Of a stretch of DNA of 64,000 bases, positions 53,167 to 62,600 are shown piece by piece. Source of the DNA: UBA5066 sp046331465 (GTDB lineage Bacteria; Acidobacteriota; Thermoanaerobaculia; UBA5066); contig JAXLQV010000001.1 in assembly GCA_046331465.1 (NCBI GenBank), positions 1,116,001 through 1,180,000 of the forward strand, in the 5' to 3' direction. The notes beneath the pieces are model-generated. The model was not told the DNA's origin. It searched no databases and saw only the letters and a list, made by a program, of their open reading frames with translations. Position numbers and translations under genes: made by a program. Within the stretch, counting starts at the first letter, position 1. Each line of letters starts with the position of its first letter.

Positions 53167-53813
53167 GCGCCGCGACGACCGGCGCCTGGCGGGAGGCGTT
53201 CCGCGACCGCGGCTTCCGCCTCAGGCTCGCGGTGACGCTTCCGGCCCTCGTCGCCGTCCTCGCGGGGCTCGCGCGCTTCCTCGACGGCATCGAGAGGCGC
53301 CCGGGCGTCGTCCTCCCCGACCCCGTCCTCGCCCTCCTTCCGCCCCGCGACCTGACCTGGCTCACGTTCGGCCTGATCTACCTCGGCCTCGCCGCGGGCG
53401 TCGGCTGGCTCGTCTCGCACCCCCGGCGGCTCCTCCTCGCGCTCGAGGCGTACGTCGTGATGGTGGCGTTCCGGATCGTCGCGATGTGGTCGGTACCGCT
53501 CGAGGCGCCGGAGGGGCTGCTCCCCCTGAACGACCCGCTCGTCCGCCTCTTCGGCCCGGCGAAGCTCCTGACGAAGGACCTCTTCTTCTCCGGGCACACG
53601 TCGACCCTCTTCCTCCTCGCCCTGGCGGTGTCGGCGCCGAAGTGGCGGGCCTTCTTCCTCGCCTGCACGGCGGCCGTGGGTCTCTGCGTCCTCGCGCAGC
53701 ACGTCCACTACGCGATCGACGTCCTGGCCGCGCCGTTCTTCGCGTACGCGAGCTGGCGGATCGCCGCCCTCGTCGGCACGGGCCGGGGCGACGACCCGGG
53801 CGGACCCCGCTAA
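53163..53813 (+). CDS. PAP2-related membrane phosphatase
   Basis: Of 216 residues with about five membrane helices. KDLFFSGHTSTLFLLALAV and AQHVHYAIDVLAAPFFAY supply the SGH and H-x4-D motifs of the PAP2_C/sphingomyelin-synthase-like group; the classical first K-x6-RP motif is absent, as usual there. It likely dephosphorylates a lipid phosphate or transfers head groups. The TTG start at 53163 overlaps the kinase stop; the start is inferred from that coupling. Confidence 0.78.
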   Translation: MSAATTGAWREAFRDRGFRLRLAVTLPALVAVLAGLARFLDGIERRPGVVLPDPVLALLPPRDLTWLTFGLIYLGLAAGVGWLVSHPRRLLLALEAYVVMVAFRIVAMWSVPLEAPEGLLPLNDPLVRLFGPAKLLTKDLFFSGHTSTLFLLALAVSAPKWRAFFLACTAAVGLCVLAQHVHYAIDVLAAPFFAYASWRIAALVGTGRGDDPGGPR

Positions 53814-53826
53814 GATCCCGCCGCCC

Positions 53827-55062
53827 ATGCTCCCGGTCCACGCCCCCGAGGAGGCGGACGCCGTCCGCGAGATCCCCCACGACGACCTCGTGCGGGCGCT
53901 CGGCGCCGGCACGATCGTCCTCCTCGACGTCCTGCCGGACGAGAGCTACGTGGAGGGGCACATCCCGGGCGCGCGGAGCCTCCCGCTCGTGGAGCTCCCG
54001 CGGCGCGCGGCGGAGGTCGTCCCCGACCGGAAGGCCCGCGTCGCGACCTACTGCGGCGGCTTCACGTGACCGCTCGGCCGGCAGGCCGTCGGCCTGCTCC
54101 GCGAGCTCGGCTACGAGGACGTGAGCTACTACCCGGGCGGCCTCGAGAGGTGGCGCGAGGCGGGCCTCGCGCTGGAGCCTGGGACGTCCCCGACGCCGCG
54201 AGGGCCGCGCCCCGCCGCCGCCGCGAGGAGGCGCGCGGCCTCCGCCCTCCTCGACCTCGTGGAGCGGACGTCGACGGCCGGCCTCTTCCTCCTCTGGCTC
54301 CTCCTCATCGCCGCCTGCGGGGTCGTCTTCTGGCTCCTCGGGCACGTGCCGGGGCACGGCCTCCTCGCGGGCGGGACGCCCGTCGGGACGACCTTCTCCG
54401 GGCTCGTGACCGCCCTTTACTTCTCCTTCGTGACGGCGACCTCCGTCGGCTTCGGCGACGTCGTCCCGGTCGGCCTCGCGCGGGTCCTCGCCGTGGCGGA
54501 GGCGGCGGCGGAGCTCCTCGTCTTCGGCGCGATCATCTCGAAGTTCGTCTCGCGCCGGCAGGACGCGCTCGTCGCCGAGATCCACCGCCTCACCCACGAG
54601 GACCGCCTCTCGCGGGTCCTCGCGAACCTCCACTTCTCGCTCTCGGAGTTCCAGGCGATCGCCGGGCTCTGCTCCTCCGGCGGGGCGCCCGCCGCGCGCC
54701 TCTCGTTCCGCGTCTCCGGCGCGACACTCGTCTTCGCCGGGGAGCTCCGGACCGTCCACGCGCTCCTCTACCGCCCCGACGCGGAGCCCGACGAGGAGGT
54801 CCTCGAGTCGATCCTCGCCGCGCTCTCGGGCTCACTCGGCGCGCTCGGCGAGCTCCTCGACTGCGCGGAGGGGAAGGTCGAGCGTCCCGCTTCCCTCGAC
54901 GAGGGGCTGGCCCGGATCGCGGCGCGTTCCCGCGAGATCTGCGGCGAGTGCGTCCCGCGCGACTACGCCCCACACCTGAGGACGTGGATGGACGAGATCC
55001 AGGCCCGGGCGCGGCGCGTCGACCCCGAGACGCGCCGCGGGGCCTCGCGGCCCCGCGGCTGA
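53827..55062 (+). CDS. Rhodanese-potassium channel fusion with in-frame TGA (probable selenocysteine at residue 81)
   Basis: One continuous frame of 411 codons if TGA 54067-54069 is read through. Residues 1-120 form a rhodanese domain (IPHDDLVRAL, ESYVEGHIPGARSLP, TYC76GGFT-TGA81-PLGRQAVG, then GYEDVSYYPGGLERW). Part of the domain lies after the TGA, so ending there would leave a truncated fold. The TGA replaces the second Cys of the C-x4-C active loop seen in related rhodaneses. Residues of about 150-245 are a two-helix K+ channel pore with filter TSVGFGDVVP near 205, followed by a ~160-residue cytosolic domain. Selenocysteine is the favoured reading. Alternatives are a nonsense mutation, a sequencing error, or two separate proteins (the second from GTG 54121). 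Last gene of the PfkB-PAP2 run, 13 bases after PAP2; no clear Shine-Dalgarno. Confidence 0.7.
54070..54097 (+). promoter_or_regulatory. Candidate bacterial SECIS element downstream of in-frame TGA
   Basis: A perfect 7-bp stem GCAGGCC (54081-54087) / GGCCTGC (54091-54097) closes a three-base loop GTC (54088-54090). Eighteen bases separate the TGA from the loop, and the first loop base is G. Both agree with the published bacterial SECIS pattern (loop roughly 16-37 bases downstream, G among the first two loop bases). The stem lies within coding sequence, as in other bacterial selenoprotein genes. Confidence 0.6.
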
Positions 55063-55086
55063 CGTGGCGGAGGGTGGCGCGGGAGG

Positions 55087-58000
55087 TCAGCGCGCCACGG
55101 GGTGCCCGCCGGTCTCGATCCTCGCGAGGAGCTTCATGTCGCGGCCGTCCGGGACGAGGCGGAACGGGAGGACCTCGACGGTCGGCGCGGCGCCCGGCCT
55201 GCCGTCGTCGCGGACGACGACGAGGACTCCGCGCGCGACGCCCATCGGGCCCGCGGCGAAGTAGTTCACGCCGACGGAGTACGTCCCCGGCGCGGCCCTC
55301 TCCGTCCGGATCACCTCGGGGCCGAGCCCCTGCGTGACGTCCTCGTAGAGCTCGAGCCCCGAGGCGTTCCGCGGGTGGCCGTAGAAGCACTCCTCGCCGG
55401 AGGGGTCGACGACGTGGAGGTCGACGTCGTTCGCGTCGGTCTCCCAGGCGAGCGTGACGCGGAGGGCGTCGCGGCGGGAGAGGTCGATGCCGCGCTCGCG
55501 GGCGCGCCGCTCGATCGTGGCGCGCCTGTCGGGCTCGCGCGCGATCCAGTCGCGCCAGACGAGCGCCAGCTCCTCGGCGAGGACGCGACGGACGTTCCGG
55601 TACCAGCCCGGGTAGTCGCGCGCGAGGGCCTCCTCGAGGACGCGCGCCGCCTCGGCGTGCTTCCCCGAGCGCCAGAGGACGAGGGCGAGGTGCCGCGAGG
55701 CGTTCGCGCGGTCGGGACGGATCTTCAGCGACTGCCGGAGCGGCGTCTCGGCAAGGCGGGCGTCCCCTGCGCGGACGAGGAGGAGGCCGGCCCGCTGCAG
55801 AAGCTCGGGCTTGCCAGGAGCCACCTCGACGAGCGAGCCGAACGCGCGCCGGGCCTCGGCCATCTTCCCGAGCGCGAGCGCGGCCTCGCCGCGGCACTCG
55901 TAGACCTGCGGATTCTCGGGGTCGTACTCCTGCCAGCGGCGCGCGAGGTCGAGGAGGGCGATCCATTCCTTCCGCGCCGCGAGCGCCTCCGAGAGGCGGT
56001 TCCACCCCTCGCGCGCGAACGGGTTCGCCTTCACCTCGCGCGAGAGGCGCGCGACGTCGTCGGCCGACGGGGTGACGGGACGGATCCAGGCAGGGGCGGA
56101 GACGGGGCGGACGCCCGACGCGATTCGAGCGGGGGACTCCGCGGGTCGCGGCGGGGCTGGCGGCGCCGGGGCGGCGACGGAGGCGGGAGCCGCGGCGCCC
56201 GAGCCCGCGGTCCGGGTCCGCGCCTCGGTCCGAACCGAGCCGAGGACGCCGCCCATCACGCCGCCTTCGATTCCTCCCTCGACTCCTCCCGAGGCGCTCC
56301 CCTCGGGCTCCGGCATGGCGTCCGCGAGGTCTCTCGCGACGGGGGACTCCACTTTCTGCAGCGCCGGGGCGGCCTCTGCGAAGGCGAGGTTCGCGCCCTC
56401 GTCCCGCGACGCGCGGGCCTCCGCGCGTCCGTCCTTCCGTCCCGCCCCGACCTGCGCCTCGGGCTGCCGGAGGCGCAACGCCTCCTCGCGAGCCGCGGCG
56501 ATCGGGAACGGAGCGCGGTCGACCCGCTCGATGCCCGTTGCGCCGACGGCGAGGATTTCCGCGAGCGCGCGACGGTCGAGGCCGAACCGGCGGTAGTCCT
56601 CCTCGGTCTCGAGGACGAGGAGGGTCGTCCGCGGGACGAGGATCCGCCGCTCGACGCTCACCTTCACCTGCTCGTTCGCGAGCGCTTCGCGGACGCCGGG
56701 CGACGTCTCGGCCCGCTCGCGCTCGGCGAGATGGGCGAGGTACGCCGTCCACGCCTCCCGCGCGAGGAGCGGCCCGAACGAGCCCGAGGGGAGAGGCGCG
56801 ACGCCGTTCGCACGGAGGAGGACGCGGTCCCCCTGCCGCAGGCGAGCGGAGCCCGCGGCGCCCGGGCGGAGGCGCGAGAGGACGAGCAGCTCGTCGCCCG
56901 GAGCGACGTCGGGGAAGCGCGAAGGGAAGGACCACTCGGCGCCGGCGTCGTCGGCCTCGAGGTCTGGGCCGAGCGGGCGGGAAAGGGCCGCGGCCGCGTC
57001 CCGCGCCGCCGACGCCGGGTCGTCGCCGAACGGGAGGAGGACGACGCGGCCGCGGCCGCGGGTGACGAGCGCGAGCGTGTCGGCGTCCTGGCGGCTGCCG
57101 AGGACGAGCGCGTGGAGCGCGACGCCTTCCGGGAGCTTGCGGGCCTCCATCGCGAGGCGCGCCGGCTCGGTGTCGCCGAGCGTGGCGACGCCGTCGCTGA
57201 CGAGAACGACCCGTGTCCCGGTGGAGAGGTGCTCCCCGGCGACCGTGGCGAGGGCGCCCGCGAGGTCGGTCCCGCCGAGGAAGCCGCGTTCCTCGAGCGC
57301 CGGGCGGATCCGGCCGGCCCACGCGGACGCGCTCCTCCGGCCGAGCGGTACGACCTCCTGGTCGAACGCGACGACCCGGACCTCGGCCCCGCCCGGGAGG
57401 GCGGCGAGGACGCGCTCGAGGGCGTCGACCCGCCGCGAGCCCGCCTCGGCGGCGGAGGCGGAGGTGTCGACGAGAAAGAGCCATGGGCCGTTCGTCGAGG
57501 GGGCCGGGACGGAGACCTGGGGAAGGAACGAGGTGACGGCGAAGTCGTCCGCGACGAGGGTCCTCACGCGGGGCGTCCCGGGGGCGCTCGCCCACGAGAG
57601 CTCGACGTCCCCCTTCGGCGTGAACTCCCTTTCCTCCATGTCGACCGTCTCGACGGCGCCGCGGCGCGCGCCGGAGGGGAGCGCCATCGCGGACGACGGA
57701 GCCTGTGCGACGGCCTCGCCCGGGAGCGGCGCGAGGAGGGCGCGGAACGAGAAGCGGTCCATCGTCGGGAGGCCGCGCAGCGGAAGCGAGAAGGTCCGCC
57801 GGCCGCTGCGGAGAGGGAGGAGGCGGCTGTACGAGAGGACGAGCCGCACGCGCGCGCCCGCCTCGATCGGGAAGACGCGGGCGGAGAAGCGGTTCCCCTG
57901 GTCCTGCTCGAGGAGGGCCGGGTCGCGCATCTGGTGGAGGATCTCGTCGTAGACGCGGTTCGCCTTCAGCCGCTCGACGACCTCGCCCTCCATGAGGCGG

Positions 58001-58317
58001 CCGTTCACCTCCTTGGCGAAGCGGCTGATCGCGGCCCCGGGCGGGAGGACGCAGGTGAAGCGCCCCTCCATCCGCCTCGGGTGCGGGTTCCGGAAGACGA
58101 GCTCGAGCTCCGTGAGCGAGAGCATCCCGTGGACCGCGGCCCGCGCGGAGAGCTCCTCGAGGCGCATCTCCTGGCCGTCGGGGTCGGAGAGGCGGAGCGG
58201 CGCGTCCGGCGCGGACGCGACGGGTGAGACGCCGCGCGGCTTCTCCTGCGGGCGGGCGGCGAGGACGAACGCGGCGACGAGGAGGGGGAGGGCGAGGAGG
58301 AGCGGGGCTCGTCTCAT
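55087..58317 (-). CDS. Secreted VIT / von Willebrand A / TPR / DUF2135 protein
   Basis: Of 1076 residues. The signal peptide MRRAPLLLALPLLVAAFVLA fixes the start at 58317. Then a VIT domain (HGMLSLTELELVFRNPHPRR), a vWA domain with the MIDAS motif DTSASA near residue 290 and VVLVSDGVATLGDT, a disordered linker with GGVEGGIEGGVMGGVLGS, TPR repeats around 760-900, and a C-terminal DUF2135-type domain (LAWETDANDVDLHVVDPSGE). It resembles inter-alpha-trypsin-inhibitor-like surface proteins of bacteria; probably protein-protein adhesion at the envelope. It converges on the channel gene with 24 bases between. Confidence 0.88.
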   Translation of the reverse strand: MRRAPLLLALPLLVAAFVLAARPQEKPRGVSPVASAPDAPLRLSDPDGQEMRLEELSARAAVHGMLSLTELELVFRNPHPRRMEGRFTCVLPPGAAISRFAKEVNGRLMEGEVVERLKANRVYDEILHQMRDPALLEQDQGNRFSARVFPIEAGARVRLVLSYSRLLPLRSGRRTFSLPLRGLPTMDRFSFRALLAPLPGEAVAQAPSSAMALPSGARRGAVETVDMEEREFTPKGDVELSWASAPGTPRVRTLVADDFAVTSFLPQVSVPAPSTNGPWLFLVDTSASAAEAGSRRVDALERVLAALPGGAEVRVVAFDQEVVPLGRRSASAWAGRIRPALEERGFLGGTDLAGALATVAGEHLSTGTRVVLVSDGVATLGDTEPARLAMEARKLPEGVALHALVLGSRQDADTLALVTRGRGRVVLLPFGDDPASAARDAAAALSRPLGPDLEADDAGAEWSFPSRFPDVAPGDELLVLSRLRPGAAGSARLRQGDRVLLRANGVAPLPSGSFGPLLAREAWTAYLAHLAERERAETSPGVREALANEQVKVSVERRILVPRTTLLVLETEEDYRRFGLDRRALAEILAVGATGIERVDRAPFPIAAAREEALRLRQPEAQVGAGRKDGRAEARASRDEGANLAFAEAAPALQKVESPVARDLADAMPEPEGSASGGVEGGIEGGVMGGVLGSVRTEARTRTAGSGAAAPASVAAPAPPAPPRPAESPARIASGVRPVSAPAWIRPVTPSADDVARLSREVKANPFAREGWNRLSEALAARKEWIALLDLARRWQEYDPENPQVYECRGEAALALGKMAEARRAFGSLVEVAPGKPELLQRAGLLLVRAGDARLAETPLRQSLKIRPDRANASRHLALVLWRSGKHAEAARVLEEALARDYPGWYRNVRRVLAEELALVWRDWIAREPDRRATIERRARERGIDLSRRDALRVTLAWETDANDVDLHVVDPSGEECFYGHPRNASGLELYEDVTQGLGPEVIRTERAAPGTYSVGVNYFAAGPMGVARGVLVVVRDDGRPGAAPTVEVLPFRLVPDGRDMKLLARIETGGHPVAR

Positions 58318-58438
58318 CGCCGGTTGAGACACCGCGAGGGGGCCGGAAGTTCCCGTCCGGGTGACGCCGGTCACGTCGCTTCCGGGCTTGCCGGCGGGGT
58401 GCGTTCGGGCGGATAGTGTTCGGCCGGAGATCCACGCG

Positions 58439-59530
58439 ATGAAGACGGCTCACGGCGTACTCGCTGCCCTTGCGTTCGTCGCCTGGTCCGGCCCGTCGGC
58501 CGGGCAGGCCATCGTCGCCGGCCACGCCCAGACGAACCTCGGGTCGATCCCCGATTCGGCGGTCTCGACCGCATCGGGGCTGCGCCTGATGGTCCGCCGG
58601 GCTTCCGTCGGCGGGAACATCAGCTCCGGCCTCGACCTCCTCCACGCCCAGGCTTCGAAGTACGACCGGAGCCGCTGGGCCTTCCAGGACCGCGGCAACC
58701 CCGGGTGGAAGGCGAAGGTCGACGACTTCGTCGCGCAGACGGCGCTCCAGGCCTCGAGCTTCGACGTCCTGACGATGAAGTTCTGCTTCATCGACCCGGA
58801 CGCGAGCTTCACCTACTACCGCGACGCGCTCCTCGGGCTCGAGGCGTCCTACCCGACGAAGAAGTTCGTCTGGTGGACGATCCCGATCGAGACGTCGGGG
58901 AACGCGAGCCGCCAGGCGTTCAACGACCAGGTGAGGTCCTACGCCCTCGCGCACGGCAAGCTCCTCTTCGACATCGCCGACATCGAGTGCCACGACGCCT
59001 CGGGCCAGAAGCGGACCGACGCGAGCGGGCTGGAGCTGATGGTCGACGCCTGGACGAGCGACGGCGGCCACCTGAACGACGCGGGCGCGACCCGCGTCGC
59101 GAGCGCCCTCTGGTGGCTCATGGCGCGGATCGGCGGCTGGAGCCCGGCGAGCGGCGGGGCGCTCCTGCTCCAGACCCTCACCCCCTGCCGCATCGTCGAC
59201 ACGCGAAACCCGACGGGGGCGTGGGGCGGGCCCGCGCTGGGGGCGGGAGAGACCCGGACGTTCGAGATCGGGGGGCAGTGCGGCGTCCCTGCGGACGCGG
59301 GCGCGGTGACGATGAACGTGACGGTGACGAAGGCGACGGCGGCGGGGAGCCTGACGTTCTTCCCGGGAGCGGGCGTCCCCCCGGAGACGACGACGATCTC
59401 GTTCTCGGCGGGGAGGACCCGCGCGAACAACTCCGTGATGGGCCTCGTCGACGGGCTCCTGTCGGTCCACGACGCCCAGGCGACGGGAACCGTGGACGTC
59501 ATCATCGACGTGAGCGGCTACTTCCGCTGA
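58439..59530 (+). CDS. Secreted SGNH-like protein with C-terminal beta domain
   Basis: Of 363 residues. A signal peptide (MKTAHGVLAALAFVAW) fixes the start at 58439. The N-terminal ~240 residues resemble an SGNH/GDSL-like domain lacking a classical GDSL: GHAQTNLGSIPDSAVS, then TWTSDGGHLNDAGATRVASA contributes the D-x-x-H pair. The C-terminal ~120 residues start LTPCRIVDTRNPTGAW and end VDVIIDVSGYF, a beta-rich module found at the ends of many secreted acidobacterial proteins. Function unknown. Confidence 0.78.
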   Translation: MKTAHGVLAALAFVAWSGPSAGQAIVAGHAQTNLGSIPDSAVSTASGLRLMVRRASVGGNISSGLDLLHAQASKYDRSRWAFQDRGNPGWKAKVDDFVAQTALQASSFDVLTMKFCFIDPDASFTYYRDALLGLEASYPTKKFVWWTIPIETSGNASRQAFNDQVRSYALAHGKLLFDIADIECHDASGQKRTDASGLELMVDAWTSDGGHLNDAGATRVASALWWLMARIGGWSPASGGALLLQTLTPCRIVDTRNPTGAWGGPALGAGETRTFEIGGQCGVPADAGAVTMNVTVTKATAAGSLTFFPGAGVPPETTTISFSAGRTRANNSVMGLVDGLLSVHDAQATGTVDVIIDVSGYFR

Positions 59531-59633
59531 GAGCGGAATAGAATCGCGGTAACGGTTTCAGCCTGCCGCGCGACGACGCCGGGGTGCGACGTCGGCCTCG
59601 TCCGGTCCGCCGCACGGTGGAAGGGGGTGGCTC

Positions 59634-62600
59634 ATGTCACGCGCCCTTCGCCTCCTCGCTCTCGGGTCGGTCCTCCTGGCCAGCGTCGGAACAGCTGCAC
59701 CCGCGGCGTACCCGGACCGGGCGAAGGCGCCTGCGCCGGAATCGTCCGCGGAGGTTCGCCCCGGCCTCGCCCTCGCGGAGACGATCCGCACTCTCTTCCC
59801 GACGGTCGCGGGGCGGCTCGAAGGTGCAGCCGGCCTCGCTCCGGCCTCGCGGGAGCTTTTCGGCCGCGAGGTCGCCGGGTACGAGTGGACCGTCGACGTC
59901 GCCTCACCCTTCCGCGTCTTCCTCCCGGCCCGGTACGACGGGCCCTTCGTCGCGGAGGTGGGCCGGCAGCGCGTCGTCCTGCGTCCGGTCGGCGCGAGGA
60001 GCGCGCCCGCGAGGCCCGGGGGCGGTGTCGTCGCCTTCGAGAACGTTCACGCAGGGGTGGACAGCCTGCACGTCGCCGGGACCAGCGGGACGGAGGAGTT
60101 CCTCCTCGTGAGAGAGAGGTCCGCACGCCACTTCGTCGAGTACGAGGTCGTCGAGGCGACGGGCGTCACGGACGTCGTCCTTCGGGACGGAAAGGTCCGG
60201 TTCGAGGGGGAGGGCGACGGACCCCGGATCGAGCTCGACCGGCCGTGGCTCGTCGATTCGGGCGGGCGGCTATCGAATACCACGGTCGCCTGGGAGATCG
60301 CGGCCGCAGCCCCGGGGAGGACGACGCGGCTCCGGCTGACGTGGAGTGATCGGGACCTCCGCTATCCCCTCCTGGTCGACCCCTCGTTCGTCGCCGCGGG
60401 GACGATCATCGCGGACCGCTACCAGCACACCGCGACGCTCCTCCCGGGCGGGAAAGTTCTCCTCGCGGGTGGATACGGCGAAGGGCCCAGCATTCTCGCC
60501 AGCGCCGAGCTCTACGAGCCGGTCACCGGAAGAATCGCCCCGACCGGATCGCTCACGACGGCCCGGGGACGTCACACGGCGACGCTCCTCCCGTCCGGCA
60601 AGGTGCTCGTCATCGGCGGGCGGGACGCTTCGGGCGTCGTCCTCTCGAGCGCCGAGCTGTACGACCCGGCGACGGGGAGCTTCACGGCGACCGGCTCCCT
60701 CGCGACGGCACGAATCAATCACACGGCGACCCTTCTCCCGTCCGGCAGGGTTCTCGTCGCAGGCGGCGAGAACGGCTCGTACGTCGCGACCGCCGAGCTG
60801 TACGACCCGGCGGCGAACGGCGGGGTCGGAGCGTTCACGAGCACCGGCTCGCTCGGGACGGCTCGGTCGGGGCACCTGGCCACGCTCCTCCCGTCCGGCA
60901 AGGTGCTCGTTGCCGGCGGGTCCAACGGCTCGATCCTCACGAGCGCCGAGCTCTACGACCCGGCCGGGAACGGCGGGGCCGGCGCCTTCGCCGTGACCGG
61001 CTCGTTCGTCAACGTCCACACGGGCCACACGGCGACGCTCCTCCCGTCCGGGAAGGTTCTCGTCGTCGGAGGCTCCGGAGGAACCGCGGAGCTGTACGAC
61101 CCGGCGGCGAACGGCGGAGTCGGGGCGTTCGCGAGCACCGGATCTCTCGTGACGGCGCGTTCCCGCCACACGGCCTCGCTTCTCCCGTCGGGGAAGGTCC
61201 TCGTGGCAGGGGGGTACGCCGAGGACGGGCAGAAGGCGAGCCTCGCGACGGCGGAGCTGTTCGACCCGGCGGCGAACGGCGGAGTCGGGGCGTTCGCGGC
61301 CGCCGGCAGCCTCAACGCAGCTCGGGATACGCACACCTCGACGCTCCTGCCCGACGGCAGGGTCGTGTTCCTCGGTGGCGAATACCTCAACTCCGTGACG
61401 GCGCAGGGGTGGTTCGTCCGCGTCGCCGAGCAGTACGACCCCGTCGCGGGGATCTTCTCGGCGACGGGACCCCTCGCCACGGGTCGGAGCTTTCACACGG
61501 CGACCCTCCTCGCGGACGGCCGGACGCTGATCGCCGGCGGCTGGGTCGGCGGCGGGGCTGCGGGCATCCTCTCCACCGCGGAGCTCTTCGATCCGTCGGC
61601 GAATGGAGGAGCCGGAGCCTTCACGACGGCAGGGTCCCTCGCGACCGGCCGGTATCTCCACTCGGCGACGCTCCTCCCGGACGGCCGGGTCCTCGTCGCC
61701 GGAGGCCAGGGCGCCTCGGGGGCTCTCGCGAGCGCCGAGCTCTTCGACCCGACGACGGGCACGTTCACGGCCACGGGGTCGCTCTCGACGCCCCGGTTCT
61801 CCCATTCGGCGACGCTGCTCCCGACCGGAAAGGTCCTCCTGGCGGGCGGTGAGGGAAGCAGCGCTCTCGGAAGCGCCGAGCTCTTCGACCCGTCTGCGAG
61901 CGGTGGCGCCGGGGCGTTCGCGACGACGGGTTCCCTCGTCCACGGCCGGGAACAGCACTCGGCGACCCTCCTTGCGGACGGCCGGGTCCTCCTCGCCGGA
62001 GGCTCCTTCTACTCGGCAACCCTGGCGAGCGCCGAGCTCTACGACCCGATCACGGCTGCGTTCACGTCCACGGGGAACCTCATGGCCGGACGCGTCTCTC
62101 ACGTGGCGGCGCTCCTCCCGTCCGGGAAGGTCCTCCTCGCGGGAGGTGCGATTTCCGGAGGCGCCACCTACAGCGCGGAGCTCTTCGACCCGGTTTCGGG
62201 GACCTCCGCGATGACGGGCTACCTCGTCGCCTCGCGCCAGGAGGCCACGGCGACCGCACTCCCCTCCGGCCGGGTCCTCGTCGCGGGTGGGTGGAACAGG
62301 GGCGGCGTCCTGGACAGCGTCGAGCTGTACGACCCCCTGACCGGGACCTTCTCCACGACGGGTTCCCTCGCCGGCAAACGCCGGGGAGCAACTTCGACGC
62401 TCCTCCCGTCCGGCAGGGTCCTCGTCGCGGGGGGCTCGTACAGCTCCACGTACCTGGCGACCGCCGAGCTCTTCTCCGACGGTCTCGGATATCAGGACGC
62501 GTGGAGGCCCGTCCTCGTTTCCGTCACCAGCCCCGCGAACCAGGCCGCCTCGGTCATCGCCATGGGCTCTCGCTTCACCGGGCTGAACGGGAACGGTCCC

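Noticed and set aside
54121..55062. Separate channel gene beginning at GTG 54121
   Set aside because: It would start in the middle of a rhodanese fold; in-frame continuity and the residual rhodanese end favour read-through, although initiation there remains an alternative.
60380..62480. CRISPR-like or noncoding tandem repeat array
   Set aside because: The periodicity is coding: each unit translates to a kelch repeat in the same frame; there are no conserved spacers.
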